Origin: Candidatus Solibacter sp.
GTDB lineage: Bacteria > Acidobacteriota > Terriglobia > Bryobacterales > Bryobacteraceae
NCBI GenBank assembly: GCA_026394025.1
Contig: JAPKZC010000462.1
Span: forward strand, 1-19,239
Direction of reading: 5' to 3'
DNA length: 19,239 bases
Position numbers and translations under genes: made by a program. Every line of letters starts with the position of its first letter. Within the stretch, counting starts at the first letter, position 1. Below the pieces are notes generated by a model. That model saw only the letters and a program-made list of their open reading frames with translations. It did not search any database and had not been told where the DNA came from. Shown piece after piece: positions 9,111 through 16,387 of the stretch.

Positions 9111-10950
9111 CGCGCTGGCGCTGGTGGTAGCGGCAGCGTGTTTCGCTTCGCCGACGGTTACGAAAGTGGAGCCCCCTAACTGGTGGGTTCGTCACACACG
9201 GAACCCGGTCCAGGTGCTGCTGACCGGAACCGATTTGAAATCCGCGGTGGTGAGCACTGCCGCCAAGGGCTTTCGGATTGAGGTACGGCGCACCTCGGAG
9301 AACGGCCACTATCTGTTCGCCTATCTGACGATTGACCCGTCGGTAAAAGCGGGCAAGTATCGTTTTCAAGTGAAGGGCGCCTCGGGAAGCGGCGAGTTCG
9401 AGTTCGCCATGGAAGCGCCGCTCGACCCGAAGGGCCGGTTCCAGGGATTCTCCTCGGACGACGTGATCTACCTGATGATGCCCGACCGGTTCGCCAATGG
9501 AGACGCTTCCAATGACAGTCCGGCGGACCTGGGCCGCCCGGCCGACCGCAACGTGGTGGGGGCCACCCATGGCGGCGACCTGCGCGGCGTATGCGACCAT
9601 CTGGGGTATCTGAAAGAACTCGGTGTCACCGGCCTCTGGCTGACGCCGATCTACCGGAACTCGTTGCCTGGAACGTCCGCGTACCACGGCTATCACGCGG
9701 TGGATTTCTATGCCGTCGAGCCGCGATTCGGAACCATGAAGGACCTGCGCGACCTGGTGGACGCGGCGCACCAAATGGGGCTGAAGTTCGTGCAGGACCA
9801 GGTGGCCAACCACAGCGGTCCGCGCCATCCCTTCGTGGCCGATCCGCCGACGCCGACATGGTGGCACGGTCTGGACCGGGTTCCGCGCTTGCGGAACAAC
9901 TTCGACATTGCCGCGCTCTCGGACCCCTACGCGCGTCCCAAACGGCGCGACATACCGCTGAAAGGGTGGTTTGCCGGCAGCCTGCCGGACTTCGACCAGA
10001 CAGATCCGCTGCAGAGCGATTACCTGATTCAGAATGCGCTCTGGTGGATCGAGATGAGCGGCATCGACGGAATCCGGCAGGACACGTATCCTTACGCGGA
10101 CCGCCCGTTCTGGGAGAAGTGGCAGGCGGCGATCGACAAGCAATACCCCAACCTGGTGGTCACGGGTGAGATTACCGCGCCCACGCCGGCGGTGCTTTCC
10201 TTCTTCCAAGGCGGGGTGCGGCGCTACGGGACGGATACCAGGCTGAAATCACTGCTCGATTTTCCGCTGGAAGGCGCGCTCAAGAATGTCTTCGGGCAGG
10301 GACAGCCGATGACGTTGTTGACGGATATCCTGGCGCAGGACTCGCTCTACCAGCAGCCGGAGCAACTGGTGGTTTTCACCGGCAATCACGACCAGCCGCG
10401 TTTTCTAACCTATGCGGGCAATGACCTGTCGAAGCTCCTGATGGCGCAGACATTTGTGCTGACCACGCGGCGCATTCCGCACCTCTACTATGGCGACGAA
10501 ATCGCGATGGGCGTGGGAACCGACCGGACGGATCGCTCCATCCGCGCGGATTTTCCCGGCGGCTGGGCCGGCGACCCGGTGAACGCATTCACGCCGGAAG
10601 GACGCACCGGCAACGCGGCGGTGGTATTCAACTGGATGCGGGACTTGCTGCATTTCCGTCAGGAGCACACTGCCTTGCGGCGCGGCCAGTTGGTACAGTT
10701 GCTGGTCAACAAAGATCAGTACGCGTATCTCAGAAGTTCGCCCGAGGAATACGTGTTGGTGATACTGAATCGCGCGGGTGCGGGGAAGCCGATCGAACTG
10801 GAAGTGGATGATGTGGGCTTGCCCGAGGGCCTGCGTTTGACTTCCTTTGCGGCGGGGCAGCCCGAAGCAGTGGTTTCCAAGGGCAAGGTGGCGGTGCCCA
10901 ATCCGAAGGAGATCAACATCTACTGGGCGCGAGCGGGGCGCAGGCAGTAG
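9076..10950 (+). CDS. Secreted GH13 alpha-amylase family enzyme, cyclomaltodextrinase/neopullulanase-like
   Basis: 624-aa glycoside hydrolase predicted to cleave alpha-1,4 glucosidic bonds in cyclodextrins, pullulan or maltodextrins. The export signal is MFVRAITHLRCSALALVVAAACFA; a weak lipobox (AAAC) is possible. Residues about 26-112 resemble the N-terminal cyclomaltodextrinase domain (VTKVEPPNWW). The (beta/alpha)8 core follows: region I DQVANH (D241, H246), nucleophile D336 in GIRQD, acid/base E365 in VVTGE, and transition-state stabiliser D439 in TGNHD. All three catalytic acids are present. A short C-terminal beta domain ends the protein. ATG 9076 lies inside the preceding gene (35-base overlap) behind GGTGG; later starts would damage the signal peptide. 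Resembles periplasmic SusA-type enzymes more than intracellular CDases. Confidence 0.92.
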   Translation: MFVRAITHLRCSALALVVAAACFASPTVTKVEPPNWWVRHTRNPVQVLLTGTDLKSAVVSTAAKGFRIEVRRTSENGHYLFAYLTIDPSVKAGKYRFQVKGASGSGEFEFAMEAPLDPKGRFQGFSSDDVIYLMMPDRFANGDASNDSPADLGRPADRNVVGATHGGDLRGVCDHLGYLKELGVTGLWLTPIYRNSLPGTSAYHGYHAVDFYAVEPRFGTMKDLRDLVDAAHQMGLKFVQDQVANHSGPRHPFVADPPTPTWWHGLDRVPRLRNNFDIAALSDPYARPKRRDIPLKGWFAGSLPDFDQTDPLQSDYLIQNALWWIEMSGIDGIRQDTYPYADRPFWEKWQAAIDKQYPNLVVTGEITAPTPAVLSFFQGGVRRYGTDTRLKSLLDFPLEGALKNVFGQGQPMTLLTDILAQDSLYQQPEQLVVFTGNHDQPRFLTYAGNDLSKLLMAQTFVLTTRRIPHLYYGDEIAMGVGTDRTDRSIRADFPGGWAGDPVNAFTPEGRTGNAAVVFNWMRDLLHFRQEHTALRRGQLVQLLVNKDQYAYLRSSPEEYVLVILNRAGAGKPIELEVDDVGLPEGLRLTSFAAGQPEAVVSKGKVAVPNPKEINIYWARAGRRQ

Positions 10951-11036
10951 CGAGGCAGCAGCGTCAGCGTCCGCCGCAAAGAAGGAGCGCACGAACTGCC
11001 ACGCTCTCGGTGTAGAATCGTTGCCAGGGAGACTCC

Positions 11037-11231
11037 ATGCCTTTGGGCCAGGCGAGGCGAGGACGTTGTCGCGATTGCGGCGGAACCGGCGACTGCCGGC
11101 AGTGCTTCGGCACCGGCCGGAACGTGGCGCTCAATTCAGACCAGGAGAAATGCCCGAATTGCGCCGGAACTGGCGTCTGCCCCACCTGTTGTGACCCTGA
11201 AATCACCACGCTTGGCATTGCGGACTTGTGA
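11037..11231 (+). CDS. Small DnaJ-type zinc-finger protein (four CxxC motifs)
   Basis: 64-aa protein with nine cysteines arranged as four CxxC modules, three followed by xGTG: CRDCGGTG (C11, C14), CRQCFGTG (C20, C23), CPNCAGTG (C39, C42) and CPTC (C48, C51), then C52. This is the CxxCxGxG signature of the cysteine-rich region of DnaJ/Hsp40, which binds two zinc ions, but there is no J domain or substrate-binding domain. ATG 11037 follows AGGGAGA (11026-11032), a good ribosome site. A TAGAAT (11013-11018) could be a -10 element. It converges on the YfhO-like gene, with only 15 bases between the stops. Proposed role: stand-alone zinc-binding or redox/chaperone accessory protein; no specific function can be given. 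Confidence 0.8.
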   Translation: MPLGQARRGRCRDCGGTGDCRQCFGTGRNVALNSDQEKCPNCAGTGVCPTCCDPEITTLGIADL

Positions 11232-11246
11232 TCTCCGGGCGCCCGA

Positions 11247-13427
11247 TCAGGATGCTTGCGGCGTGCGCCGCAGCCCAAGCGCAAGCGCGCCGAGGATGCC
11301 GAGCAGGGTGAGCGCCGCGCCCAGGTACACGCTGACCGGGCGATAGCGCATGGTGATGGTGTGGGTGCCGCGCGGGACGGCGACACCGCGCATAGCGCCG
11401 TTGACTTCGTGGATCTGGGCGGGACGGTGATCGACGCGCGCGCGCCAACCGGGGTAGAAGGTATCGGAGAGAACCACCATGCCGTCGCAGGCCATCTCGG
11501 CGCGGATGGCGAGGCGGTCGGGCAGACGTTCGACAATTTTGACCGTATCGGGCGCGGCGCAGGGCTCCACTCGTGGCGGCATCCCCACCATGTGGGCCTT
11601 GCGCCGGAAGGATTCCGGGTCCTGGCCCACCAGGATGTTGCCCTCCGTGGCGTTCGGCACGCGAATCAGTTCGTGGACGGCCCAGGCGCGCGGAAAGGCG
11701 TCGCGGCGGTAAACCTTCATGCCGCTGGCGCCGGCGAAGACTTCATCGCCCGCGTTGGGTTGCGGCGCGCGGGCGAGGGTGTAGGCGACGCCGTACATGC
11801 GGCGGCCGGTCAGGCTGAAGAGCTCCGATTGCAGCACGTTGGTGGTGATGCTGGCGGTTTTGCCGCCGTGCATCTCGACGCCGTGAAAGGCGCCCCAGTT
11901 GGGCGCAAACGCGTCACCGCCGATCTCGGCGCGCTGGAATCCGGGCTGCTTGCGGAGGTACTCGCCGATATCGGCGTTGGCGTGGGTCTTGTCGAGCCAC
12001 TGCATCTGGTTGCGGTCCGAGCGGTCGGCGAATCCGTACTGGCCCGTGTTGCCGAGTTCCAGGAGAAGCAGGAGAACCAGCAGGACTCGCCCCTGCGTAT
12101 CGGTCAGGGCATTGCTGCGCCAGGCGGAGAACAGTGCCGCGGCCAGCAGTGCGATAAAAGCGGTCAGGATGACGCGGTCGTCGGCGGGGAACGTCAGTTT
12201 GTTGGCGAAGATCACGGCTTCGGAGATGGCGAGTGTGAGCGCGCCGAATCCGGCGAGAATCCACGTGCCGCGGGCGGTCCAGGAGGCGGCGAGTTGATCG
12301 ATTCCGAAGGCGGCCAGCGCGGCGGCGGCGAACTGGAAGAGCACCACCACGGCGGATGTCGAACGCGCCTTGTCGAGTTCCGGGATGAGGCCGTACAGCG
12401 CTCCTTGAAAGACGCTGTTGTGACCCAAGCCGTAGAGGATGGCGGCGAGCGCAAGCGCGGCCAGCAGGCGCACGCGTGCGTTGCGCCACAGGGCGGTGAC
12501 GGCGAACAGCGCGAGCGAAAACGCGACCACTCCGAGGAAGGGATCGAAATGCGCCTTCACGCCGGGGAAGACGATGCCGAAGAGGCTGAACGGCTTGAGG
12601 TCGTAGTAGGCGTGGACAGAGTAGGGGACAGGCTGGCCCCAGGTGATGGCTTCGGCCGCGCCCACCCAGCGTTTGGCGAGGCGGCCGTACTCGTAGGCGG
12701 GGAGGGTCTGCATGGCGCCGCTCAAGCCGGCGAACAGCAGGGCGACCGCGGCGGGGGCCAACAGGCGCCGATTCCGGGCGAGGAGGTAGAGCCAGACGCC
12801 CGCCGAGGCGACGGCAGTGAAGATAGGGATCTGATGATGGCCGCTGAGAAAGGCGACGCCCAGGAACATGCCGGAGAGGGCGGCGTTGGCGGCGGGCCGC
12901 GGGCTGCGCGAGGCACGCAACTGGAACAGAAATACCAGCGGGATCCAGACGGCGCCGTTGATCATCTGGGGCCAGGCGGTGTTACCGAGATAGCCGGAGA
13001 GGCTGAAGATGAGGCCGCCAGAGAGCGAAGCGCTGCGGGAACAGCCGAGGCTGCGGCAGAAGAGATAGCAGAAACCGGCCGCCATCAGGTGGATCGCCAC
13101 GTAATACCAGGCCAGTGCCCAGCCCGCGATGTGGCCTTGTTCGAGCGGCAGCAGGAAGAGGATCCAATTCAGGGGATAGGCGGCGCCGGGTTGCGCCTGT
13201 CCAAAGAGCGGCTGGCCGCCCCAGAGGAAGGGGTCCCAGAGCGGGAAGCGGCCGGCGTGCCACTCCTGCGCTTGCACGTGGAACCAGGGAAGGACTTGTT
13301 CGGCAAGGTCGGGGCCGCTCATCCACTCGAACTGGCGGGTGAGGGTGAGTTTCCAATAGAAGCCGGCCATCACCAGGAACAGGAGGGCGGCGATACGGAT
13401 ACGGTTACGTGATTCGGAATGATCCAT
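11247..13427 (-). CDS. YfhO family membrane protein
   Basis: 726-aa polytopic inner-membrane protein of the YfhO type, related to GT-C membrane glycosyltransferases; some relatives take part in lipoteichoic-acid or lipid-linked glycosylation. Seen: a first helix at residues 12-27, a first extracytoplasmic loop with GPDLAEQVLPWFH and FPLWDPFLWGGQPLFGQAQP, then roughly a dozen hydrophobic segments. The C-terminal soluble domain has VVLSDTFYPGWRARVD and VPRGTHTITMRYRP, a typical YfhO ending, and a final helix near 700-720. The open frame extends 54 codons upstream to 13589, but that stretch lies inside the acylphosphatase gene and is not membrane-like. ATG 13427, just before MDHSESRNRIRI, is preferred. 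AGGAGG lies 15 bases upstream, a long spacing. It overlaps the acylphosphatase gene by 23 bases. The donor and acceptor sugars are unknown. Confidence 0.88.
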   Translation of the reverse strand: MDHSESRNRIRIAALLFLVMAGFYWKLTLTRQFEWMSGPDLAEQVLPWFHVQAQEWHAGRFPLWDPFLWGGQPLFGQAQPGAAYPLNWILFLLPLEQGHIAGWALAWYYVAIHLMAAGFCYLFCRSLGCSRSASLSGGLIFSLSGYLGNTAWPQMINGAVWIPLVFLFQLRASRSPRPAANAALSGMFLGVAFLSGHHQIPIFTAVASAGVWLYLLARNRRLLAPAAVALLFAGLSGAMQTLPAYEYGRLAKRWVGAAEAITWGQPVPYSVHAYYDLKPFSLFGIVFPGVKAHFDPFLGVVAFSLALFAVTALWRNARVRLLAALALAAILYGLGHNSVFQGALYGLIPELDKARSTSAVVVLFQFAAAALAAFGIDQLAASWTARGTWILAGFGALTLAISEAVIFANKLTFPADDRVILTAFIALLAAALFSAWRSNALTDTQGRVLLVLLLLLELGNTGQYGFADRSDRNQMQWLDKTHANADIGEYLRKQPGFQRAEIGGDAFAPNWGAFHGVEMHGGKTASITTNVLQSELFSLTGRRMYGVAYTLARAPQPNAGDEVFAGASGMKVYRRDAFPRAWAVHELIRVPNATEGNILVGQDPESFRRKAHMVGMPPRVEPCAAPDTVKIVERLPDRLAIRAEMACDGMVVLSDTFYPGWRARVDHRPAQIHEVNGAMRGVAVPRGTHTITMRYRPVSVYLGAALTLLGILGALALGLRRTPQAS

Positions 13428-13695
13428 ATTTCTGGATTGCCGCCTCCTGTTCCTCGACGCCGCGGACGTCGCTCCAGTGGGGGCCGCGGTGCAGTCTGCC
13501 GGCAAACTCCGAGAGCTTGGCGACGGGGCCGACGGCATAAACTTCGACGCGCCCGTCGTCAAGATTGCAGGTGTATCCGGTGAGCCCAAGTTCCACGGCC
13601 GCGCGCTGCGCGAAGTAGCGATAGCCGACGCCTTGCACGCGCCCGCGAATGAACCATCGCTTTGCGTCGGTTGGTCTACCGGCCGGTTTGGTCAT
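13405..13695 (-). CDS. acyP: Acylphosphatase
   Basis: 96-aa enzyme that hydrolyses acyl-phosphates such as carbamoyl- or acetyl-phosphate in the cytoplasm. It has the family signature GRVQGVGYRYF with phosphate-binding R26 and the second motif CNLDDGRVEV with catalytic N44. Length and alpha/beta order match the single-domain family. The ATG at 13695 has no visible ribosome site, but a TATGAT hexamer lies eight bases upstream, so the message may be leaderless. Its 3' end overlaps the YfhO-like gene by 23 bases on the same strand, implying one transcript. No functional link between the two products is known to me. Confidence 0.93.
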   Translation of the reverse strand: MTKPAGRPTDAKRWFIRGRVQGVGYRYFAQRAAVELGLTGYTCNLDDGRVEVYAVGPVAKLSEFAGRLHRGPHWSDVRGVEEQEAAIQKYGSFRIT

Positions 13696-13703
13696 AGCGA
13701 CAA

Positions 13704-13709
13704 ATCATA
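13704..13709 (-). promoter_or_regulatory. Possible -10 element TATGAT for acyP
   Basis: TATGAT on the minus strand ends eight bases before the acylphosphatase ATG, the same spacing as the TATAAT before the VWFA gene. No clear -35 hexamer is seen. Confidence 0.35.
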
Positions 13710-13734
13710 GTGTAGCGTCGATGCCGAGCTGCTT

Positions 13735-13872
13735 CGTGAACCGCTTCACAAATGGGGTCTGGTATTGGCCTTTCCAGGTACGGTTTTAGTTGGCACTTGA
13801 TTCGTGCTGACCGGACCGCCTGATTGGTGGCCGGTGTGCGGCGCGGAAGCGGAACTCCGTGCGTGAACCGCT
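13735..13872. repeat. 11-bp direct repeat CGTGAACCGCT in an otherwise empty gap
   Basis: Identical copies at 13735-13745 and 13862-13872 flank 116 bases. The first copy is part of the palindrome GTGAA-CCGC-TTCAC (13737-13750). The 224-base gap 13696-13919 holds no supportable gene. The repeat could be a decayed small mobile element footprint or paired regulator sites; I see no matching terminal inverted repeats. Confidence 0.35.
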
Positions 13873-13919
13873 GGAAATCGACGGACGCGGGATGGGTCGC
13901 AACAGGGCGCCTCGTTCTT

Positions 13920-15656
13920 TCATCTGATTGCCGTGTTCCGCCGGCCAGACTCGAGGGCGAAGCTACCCAGAATGTCATCCAGGCGACGATTGATGGCGGC
14001 GACTGAAAGCGCCGGGTCGTTTACGGCCGAATCCCCGAGGAGCAACTCGTTGAGATGCGTCAGAGTCCCAAACAGCACCGTCGCGGAGGCTCGCCACGCG
14101 GGATTTCCGGGCCGGCGCATCGAACCGGCCGAACGCTGCAACCCGAGTCCGTCAAGTTCACGGCGCACAGCCGAAGTATGATCCCGAAGCATGGTTTCGA
14201 GCATTTGCCAGGAATTTGGCGGCAAGTCCGCGATGCGCAGCGCAGGGAAATCCTCGCCCAGACGCCTCATTGCCCACGCGTGCCGCAGCGCAACGGTCCG
14301 AGTTCCGGCGGCATCCCCTGGGACGGGCTGGCCGCGCCTCAGATCGGACAACGCGCTCAATAAGTAGTCCAGGCCCAACTCGCACCGATAGCTGGCCGCC
14401 TCGTTATCCAGGCGAACCACTCTGGTGCCGCCGGTTTCTTCGGAAACCCGGACGGACTCTCCGAGACATGCTCCAGCCTGATGCAGCACAAAGCGGGCCT
14501 CCACGGCGCGCGGGTCAATCGCGAGCACGCCGGCCGGCCGTTCGTACGTGGATGGATCGGCGGGCGCCTCGTGCCGCGGGAGAACGGGCCGGACGGTGCG
14601 AATCTCGCGCGCGACGTTCGGCTCCGGGTGGAACACACTGGCGGCCATTTCCGTCCGGCGGACGGGCTGGATGCTGGTCGCGGCAAGCCGGAACTCGATC
14701 GCGCGCTGGGGAGTCTCGAAGCGGATGGCCTGCAAGCGGGGCCAATAGCTGCGAGAGTCCACCTCCACGGTCAACACCGCCACCATCTTCCGCGACCGCC
14801 GCTGGGCGGTGATTCTAATCATCGGCGCTCCGTCTTGGCCACGGATACGTTCCGCCGTCGCGAGGGAACCATCCTCGGCTGCAAATCGCGAAATGTCGGA
14901 GGCGAACGAGATGGGGTTCCAGGAGCGGCTTTCCAGCCAGTGCATGAAAGCGCGTTCGAGCTCGGCCGGATCCAGGCCGAAATCCGCCAAAGACTCCAGC
15001 GACACGGTTTCCTCGCGATGCGGACGCTGCTTCAAAACCTCAGCGGTCACCGCGGGCCGATACACGAATTCGGCATCGGAGGCAGGCCGCCATAAGGCGT
15101 GCTTGAGCGCGCCACCGGGTGCGCTAAGCCGCGAGGCGAACCTACCGCTGTCGCGATCGGACCAGATCTGCAACTTTGCATTGACGGTTTGGCGAGCCGG
15201 ACGGATCTCGGCGATTTCCACCGAAAACGTCTGCTGCACCGGCTGCACGTAGATGGTCCGTTCGACACTGGAGACTTGTGCGATGACCTCGGCCGGGCGC
15301 AGGCGGGCATGGGGCCCGCGGGTCCACAGGAACCACCCGGAGAGGCAGAGCAGAAGGGCAGCGGCCGAAACCGGAAATGCGAAGCGGCGGATGTAGGGGA
15401 CTGGCGAAGAGGCGAAGCCCGATTCGCACTCACGCAAGCGCCGATTCAGCCGCTGCGCGGCGTCGCGGTTCCATCCCGGAGGCGGGAATGGCCACTCATC
15501 GACGGCGATGGTCAACCGCTGAATCTCCTGTTCGCAGGCGTTGCGGCGTGTGCGGCAACGCCAGCAGGATTTGAGGTGACGCTCGACGCGGCGGCTGCTG
15601 AAGGCGGAGAGTTCGCCGTCGAGGTGCGCCAGCAGTTGTTCGTCACTGCAATGCAT
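13920..15656 (-). CDS. Zinc-finger anti-sigma factor with large extracytoplasmic domain
   Basis: 578-aa protein. Residues 1-40 form an anti-sigma zinc finger (MHCSDEQLLAHLDGEL, then H27-x3-C31-x2-C34 in HLKSCWRC, with C3 or H11 as a further possible ligand), which in this family holds an ECF sigma inactive. A basic linker leads to one membrane helix at about 92-111. The remaining roughly 465 residues would lie outside the cytoplasm and match no family I recognise; the last third is Leu/Arg-rich and probably helical. Typical anti-sigma factors of this class are 100-300 aa, so the sensor part is unusually large. The start is fixed by GGAGGT five bases before ATG 15656; the 45-codon upstream extension lies inside the sigma gene. 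It overlaps the sigma gene by 14 bases, so it is surely its partner. Confidence 0.85.
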   Translation of the reverse strand: MHCSDEQLLAHLDGELSAFSSRRVERHLKSCWRCRTRRNACEQEIQRLTIAVDEWPFPPPGWNRDAAQRLNRRLRECESGFASSPVPYIRRFAFPVSAAALLLCLSGWFLWTRGPHARLRPAEVIAQVSSVERTIYVQPVQQTFSVEIAEIRPARQTVNAKLQIWSDRDSGRFASRLSAPGGALKHALWRPASDAEFVYRPAVTAEVLKQRPHREETVSLESLADFGLDPAELERAFMHWLESRSWNPISFASDISRFAAEDGSLATAERIRGQDGAPMIRITAQRRSRKMVAVLTVEVDSRSYWPRLQAIRFETPQRAIEFRLAATSIQPVRRTEMAASVFHPEPNVAREIRTVRPVLPRHEAPADPSTYERPAGVLAIDPRAVEARFVLHQAGACLGESVRVSEETGGTRVVRLDNEAASYRCELGLDYLLSALSDLRRGQPVPGDAAGTRTVALRHAWAMRRLGEDFPALRIADLPPNSWQMLETMLRDHTSAVRRELDGLGLQRSAGSMRRPGNPAWRASATVLFGTLTHLNELLLGDSAVNDPALSVAAINRRLDDILGSFALESGRRNTAIR

Positions 15657-16203
15657 CGGGCACCTCCGAGCGGACTGGCTTGCGCGCCAATTCGCCGTTC
15701 CGGGCAGACCGTGAGGCAATCTGCAATTTCTTGACGGCGCGGGCCAGCAGCGTGCAGACGGATTTCGTACCGATACCGAGTTTGCCGGCAATCTCGCGGT
15801 ATTTGAAAGACTGGAGGCGCAGCAGCAGCACCTCCTCCTCGCGGCAGCTTAGAACCGAGAGGCCGAGCGGAGCGTCGTCGTCGAAATCGGCGGCCACATC
15901 GGGCCAGCGCGGCCGGGCGGGCATCAGGTCCAAGGCATCGGACGACTCGAGTTCTTCGGCCTGGCACCGCAGGTAGCGGGCGTGCTTGCGCACCTGGTTG
16001 CGAACGGCGCCGAGCGTCCAGGCTTTCAGGTTGTCGATGCGCTTACCTTCGCGGAGATCGCGAAACAGGGCCAGGAACGCCTCCTGCACCACGTCGTCGG
16101 CAACTTCGAACGAACGGGTCATGCGGACTGCGTACCGCAAAAGAAACGGACCCCAGGACTCAAAGAGATCGTTGGCCGTCCTGGTGGCGTCTTCCTGGTT
16201 CAT
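15643..16203 (-). CDS. ECF-type RNA polymerase sigma factor
   Basis: 186-aa ECF sigma factor. Region 2 is seen as DLFESWGPFLLRYAVRMTRS, then ADDVVQEAFLALFRDL and the LKAWTLGAVRNQVRKHARYL helix. An acidic linker (DFDDDAPLG) leads to region 4: LSCREEEVLLLRLQ, then the HTH YREIAGKLGIGTKSVCTLLARAVKKLQ. ATG 16203 (MNQEDATRT) is preferred; an upstream in-frame GTG at 16254 would add 17 residues without homologous character. A TATACT on the minus strand (16225-16220) lies 16 bases before the ATG, so the leader would be short. The gene is co-transcribed with the overlapping anti-sigma gene and divergent from the TonB-dependent receptor 184 bases away, which is a likely target of the pair. Confidence 0.93.
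   Translation of the reverse strand: MNQEDATRTANDLFESWGPFLLRYAVRMTRSFEVADDVVQEAFLALFRDLREGKRIDNLKAWTLGAVRNQVRKHARYLRCQAEELESSDALDLMPARPRWPDVAADFDDDAPLGLSVLSCREEEVLLLRLQSFKYREIAGKLGIGTKSVCTLLARAVKKLQIASRSARNGELARKPVRSEVPDALQ
15662..15667 (-). promoter_or_regulatory. Shine-Dalgarno GGAGGT deciding the anti-sigma start
   Basis: GGAGGT on the minus strand, five bases before ATG 15656 and inside the end of the sigma gene. It selects this start over the longer open frame from 15791. Confidence 0.8.
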
Positions 16204-16219
16204 GGGAAACAAGGTCCAG

Positions 16220-16225
16220 AGTATA
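16220..16225 (-). promoter_or_regulatory. Possible -10 element TATACT for the sigma operon
   Basis: TATACT on the minus strand, 16 bases before ATG 16203. TCGACA lies upstream but with only a 13-base spacer, so no standard -35 fits. Confidence 0.3.
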
Positions 16226-16260
16226 TTGTTAGCAGAGTTGTCGAACCGATTCACGTATTT

Positions 16261-16281
16261 CGCGCCGAAATCTTCGGCGCG
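16261..16281. promoter_or_regulatory. Perfect palindrome in the divergent sigma/receptor promoter region
   Basis: CGCGCCGAA (16261-16269) and TTCGGCGCG (16273-16281) are fully complementary around a three-base ATC centre. It lies 58 bases upstream of the sigma start and about 106 bases upstream of the receptor start. No T-run follows on either strand, so it is not a rho-independent terminator. An operator for a dimeric regulator of both directions is the best reading. Confidence 0.55.
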
Positions 16282-16357
16282 TTGTCAGGAAAACTCATTC
16301 CGCGGGTACTTGATTCACGAGGCGGGGGAAGAGGCGACATGTGTGCCCGAATCGCGA

Positions 16358-16363
16358 TAAACT
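16358..16363 (+). promoter_or_regulatory. Tentative -10 element TAAACT for the receptor gene
   Basis: TAAACT follows GCGACA (16334-16339) with an 18-base spacer; AAAGGGGG (16374-16381) then gives a ribosome site six bases before GTG 16388. The promoter match is weak; the ribosome site is good. Confidence 0.3.
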
Positions 16364-16387
16364 ACACGTGACGAAAGGGGGCACACC

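Noticed and set aside
11236..11245. Palindrome CGGGCGCCCG between the convergent stops of the zinc-finger and YfhO-like genes, considered as a bidirectional terminator
   Set aside because: No loop and no T-runs on either side; when folded only three base pairs remain around a four-base loop.
11256..13412. 718-codon open frame on the + strand opposite the YfhO-like gene
   Set aside because: Its translation is low-complexity and Gly/Glu/Arg-rich with no fold-like pattern. It mirrors the codon bias of the real membrane protein gene on the minus strand, which has clear family motifs.
13428..13589. N-terminal extension of the YfhO-like frame
   Set aside because: These 54 codons lie within the acylphosphatase gene and give a Ser/Pro/Arg-rich peptide unlike the family N-terminus; ATG 13427 is preferred.
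15657..15791. N-terminal extension of the anti-sigma frame
   Set aside because: It lies within the sigma gene. ATG 15656 has an ideal ribosome site, and the zinc-finger head begins right there.
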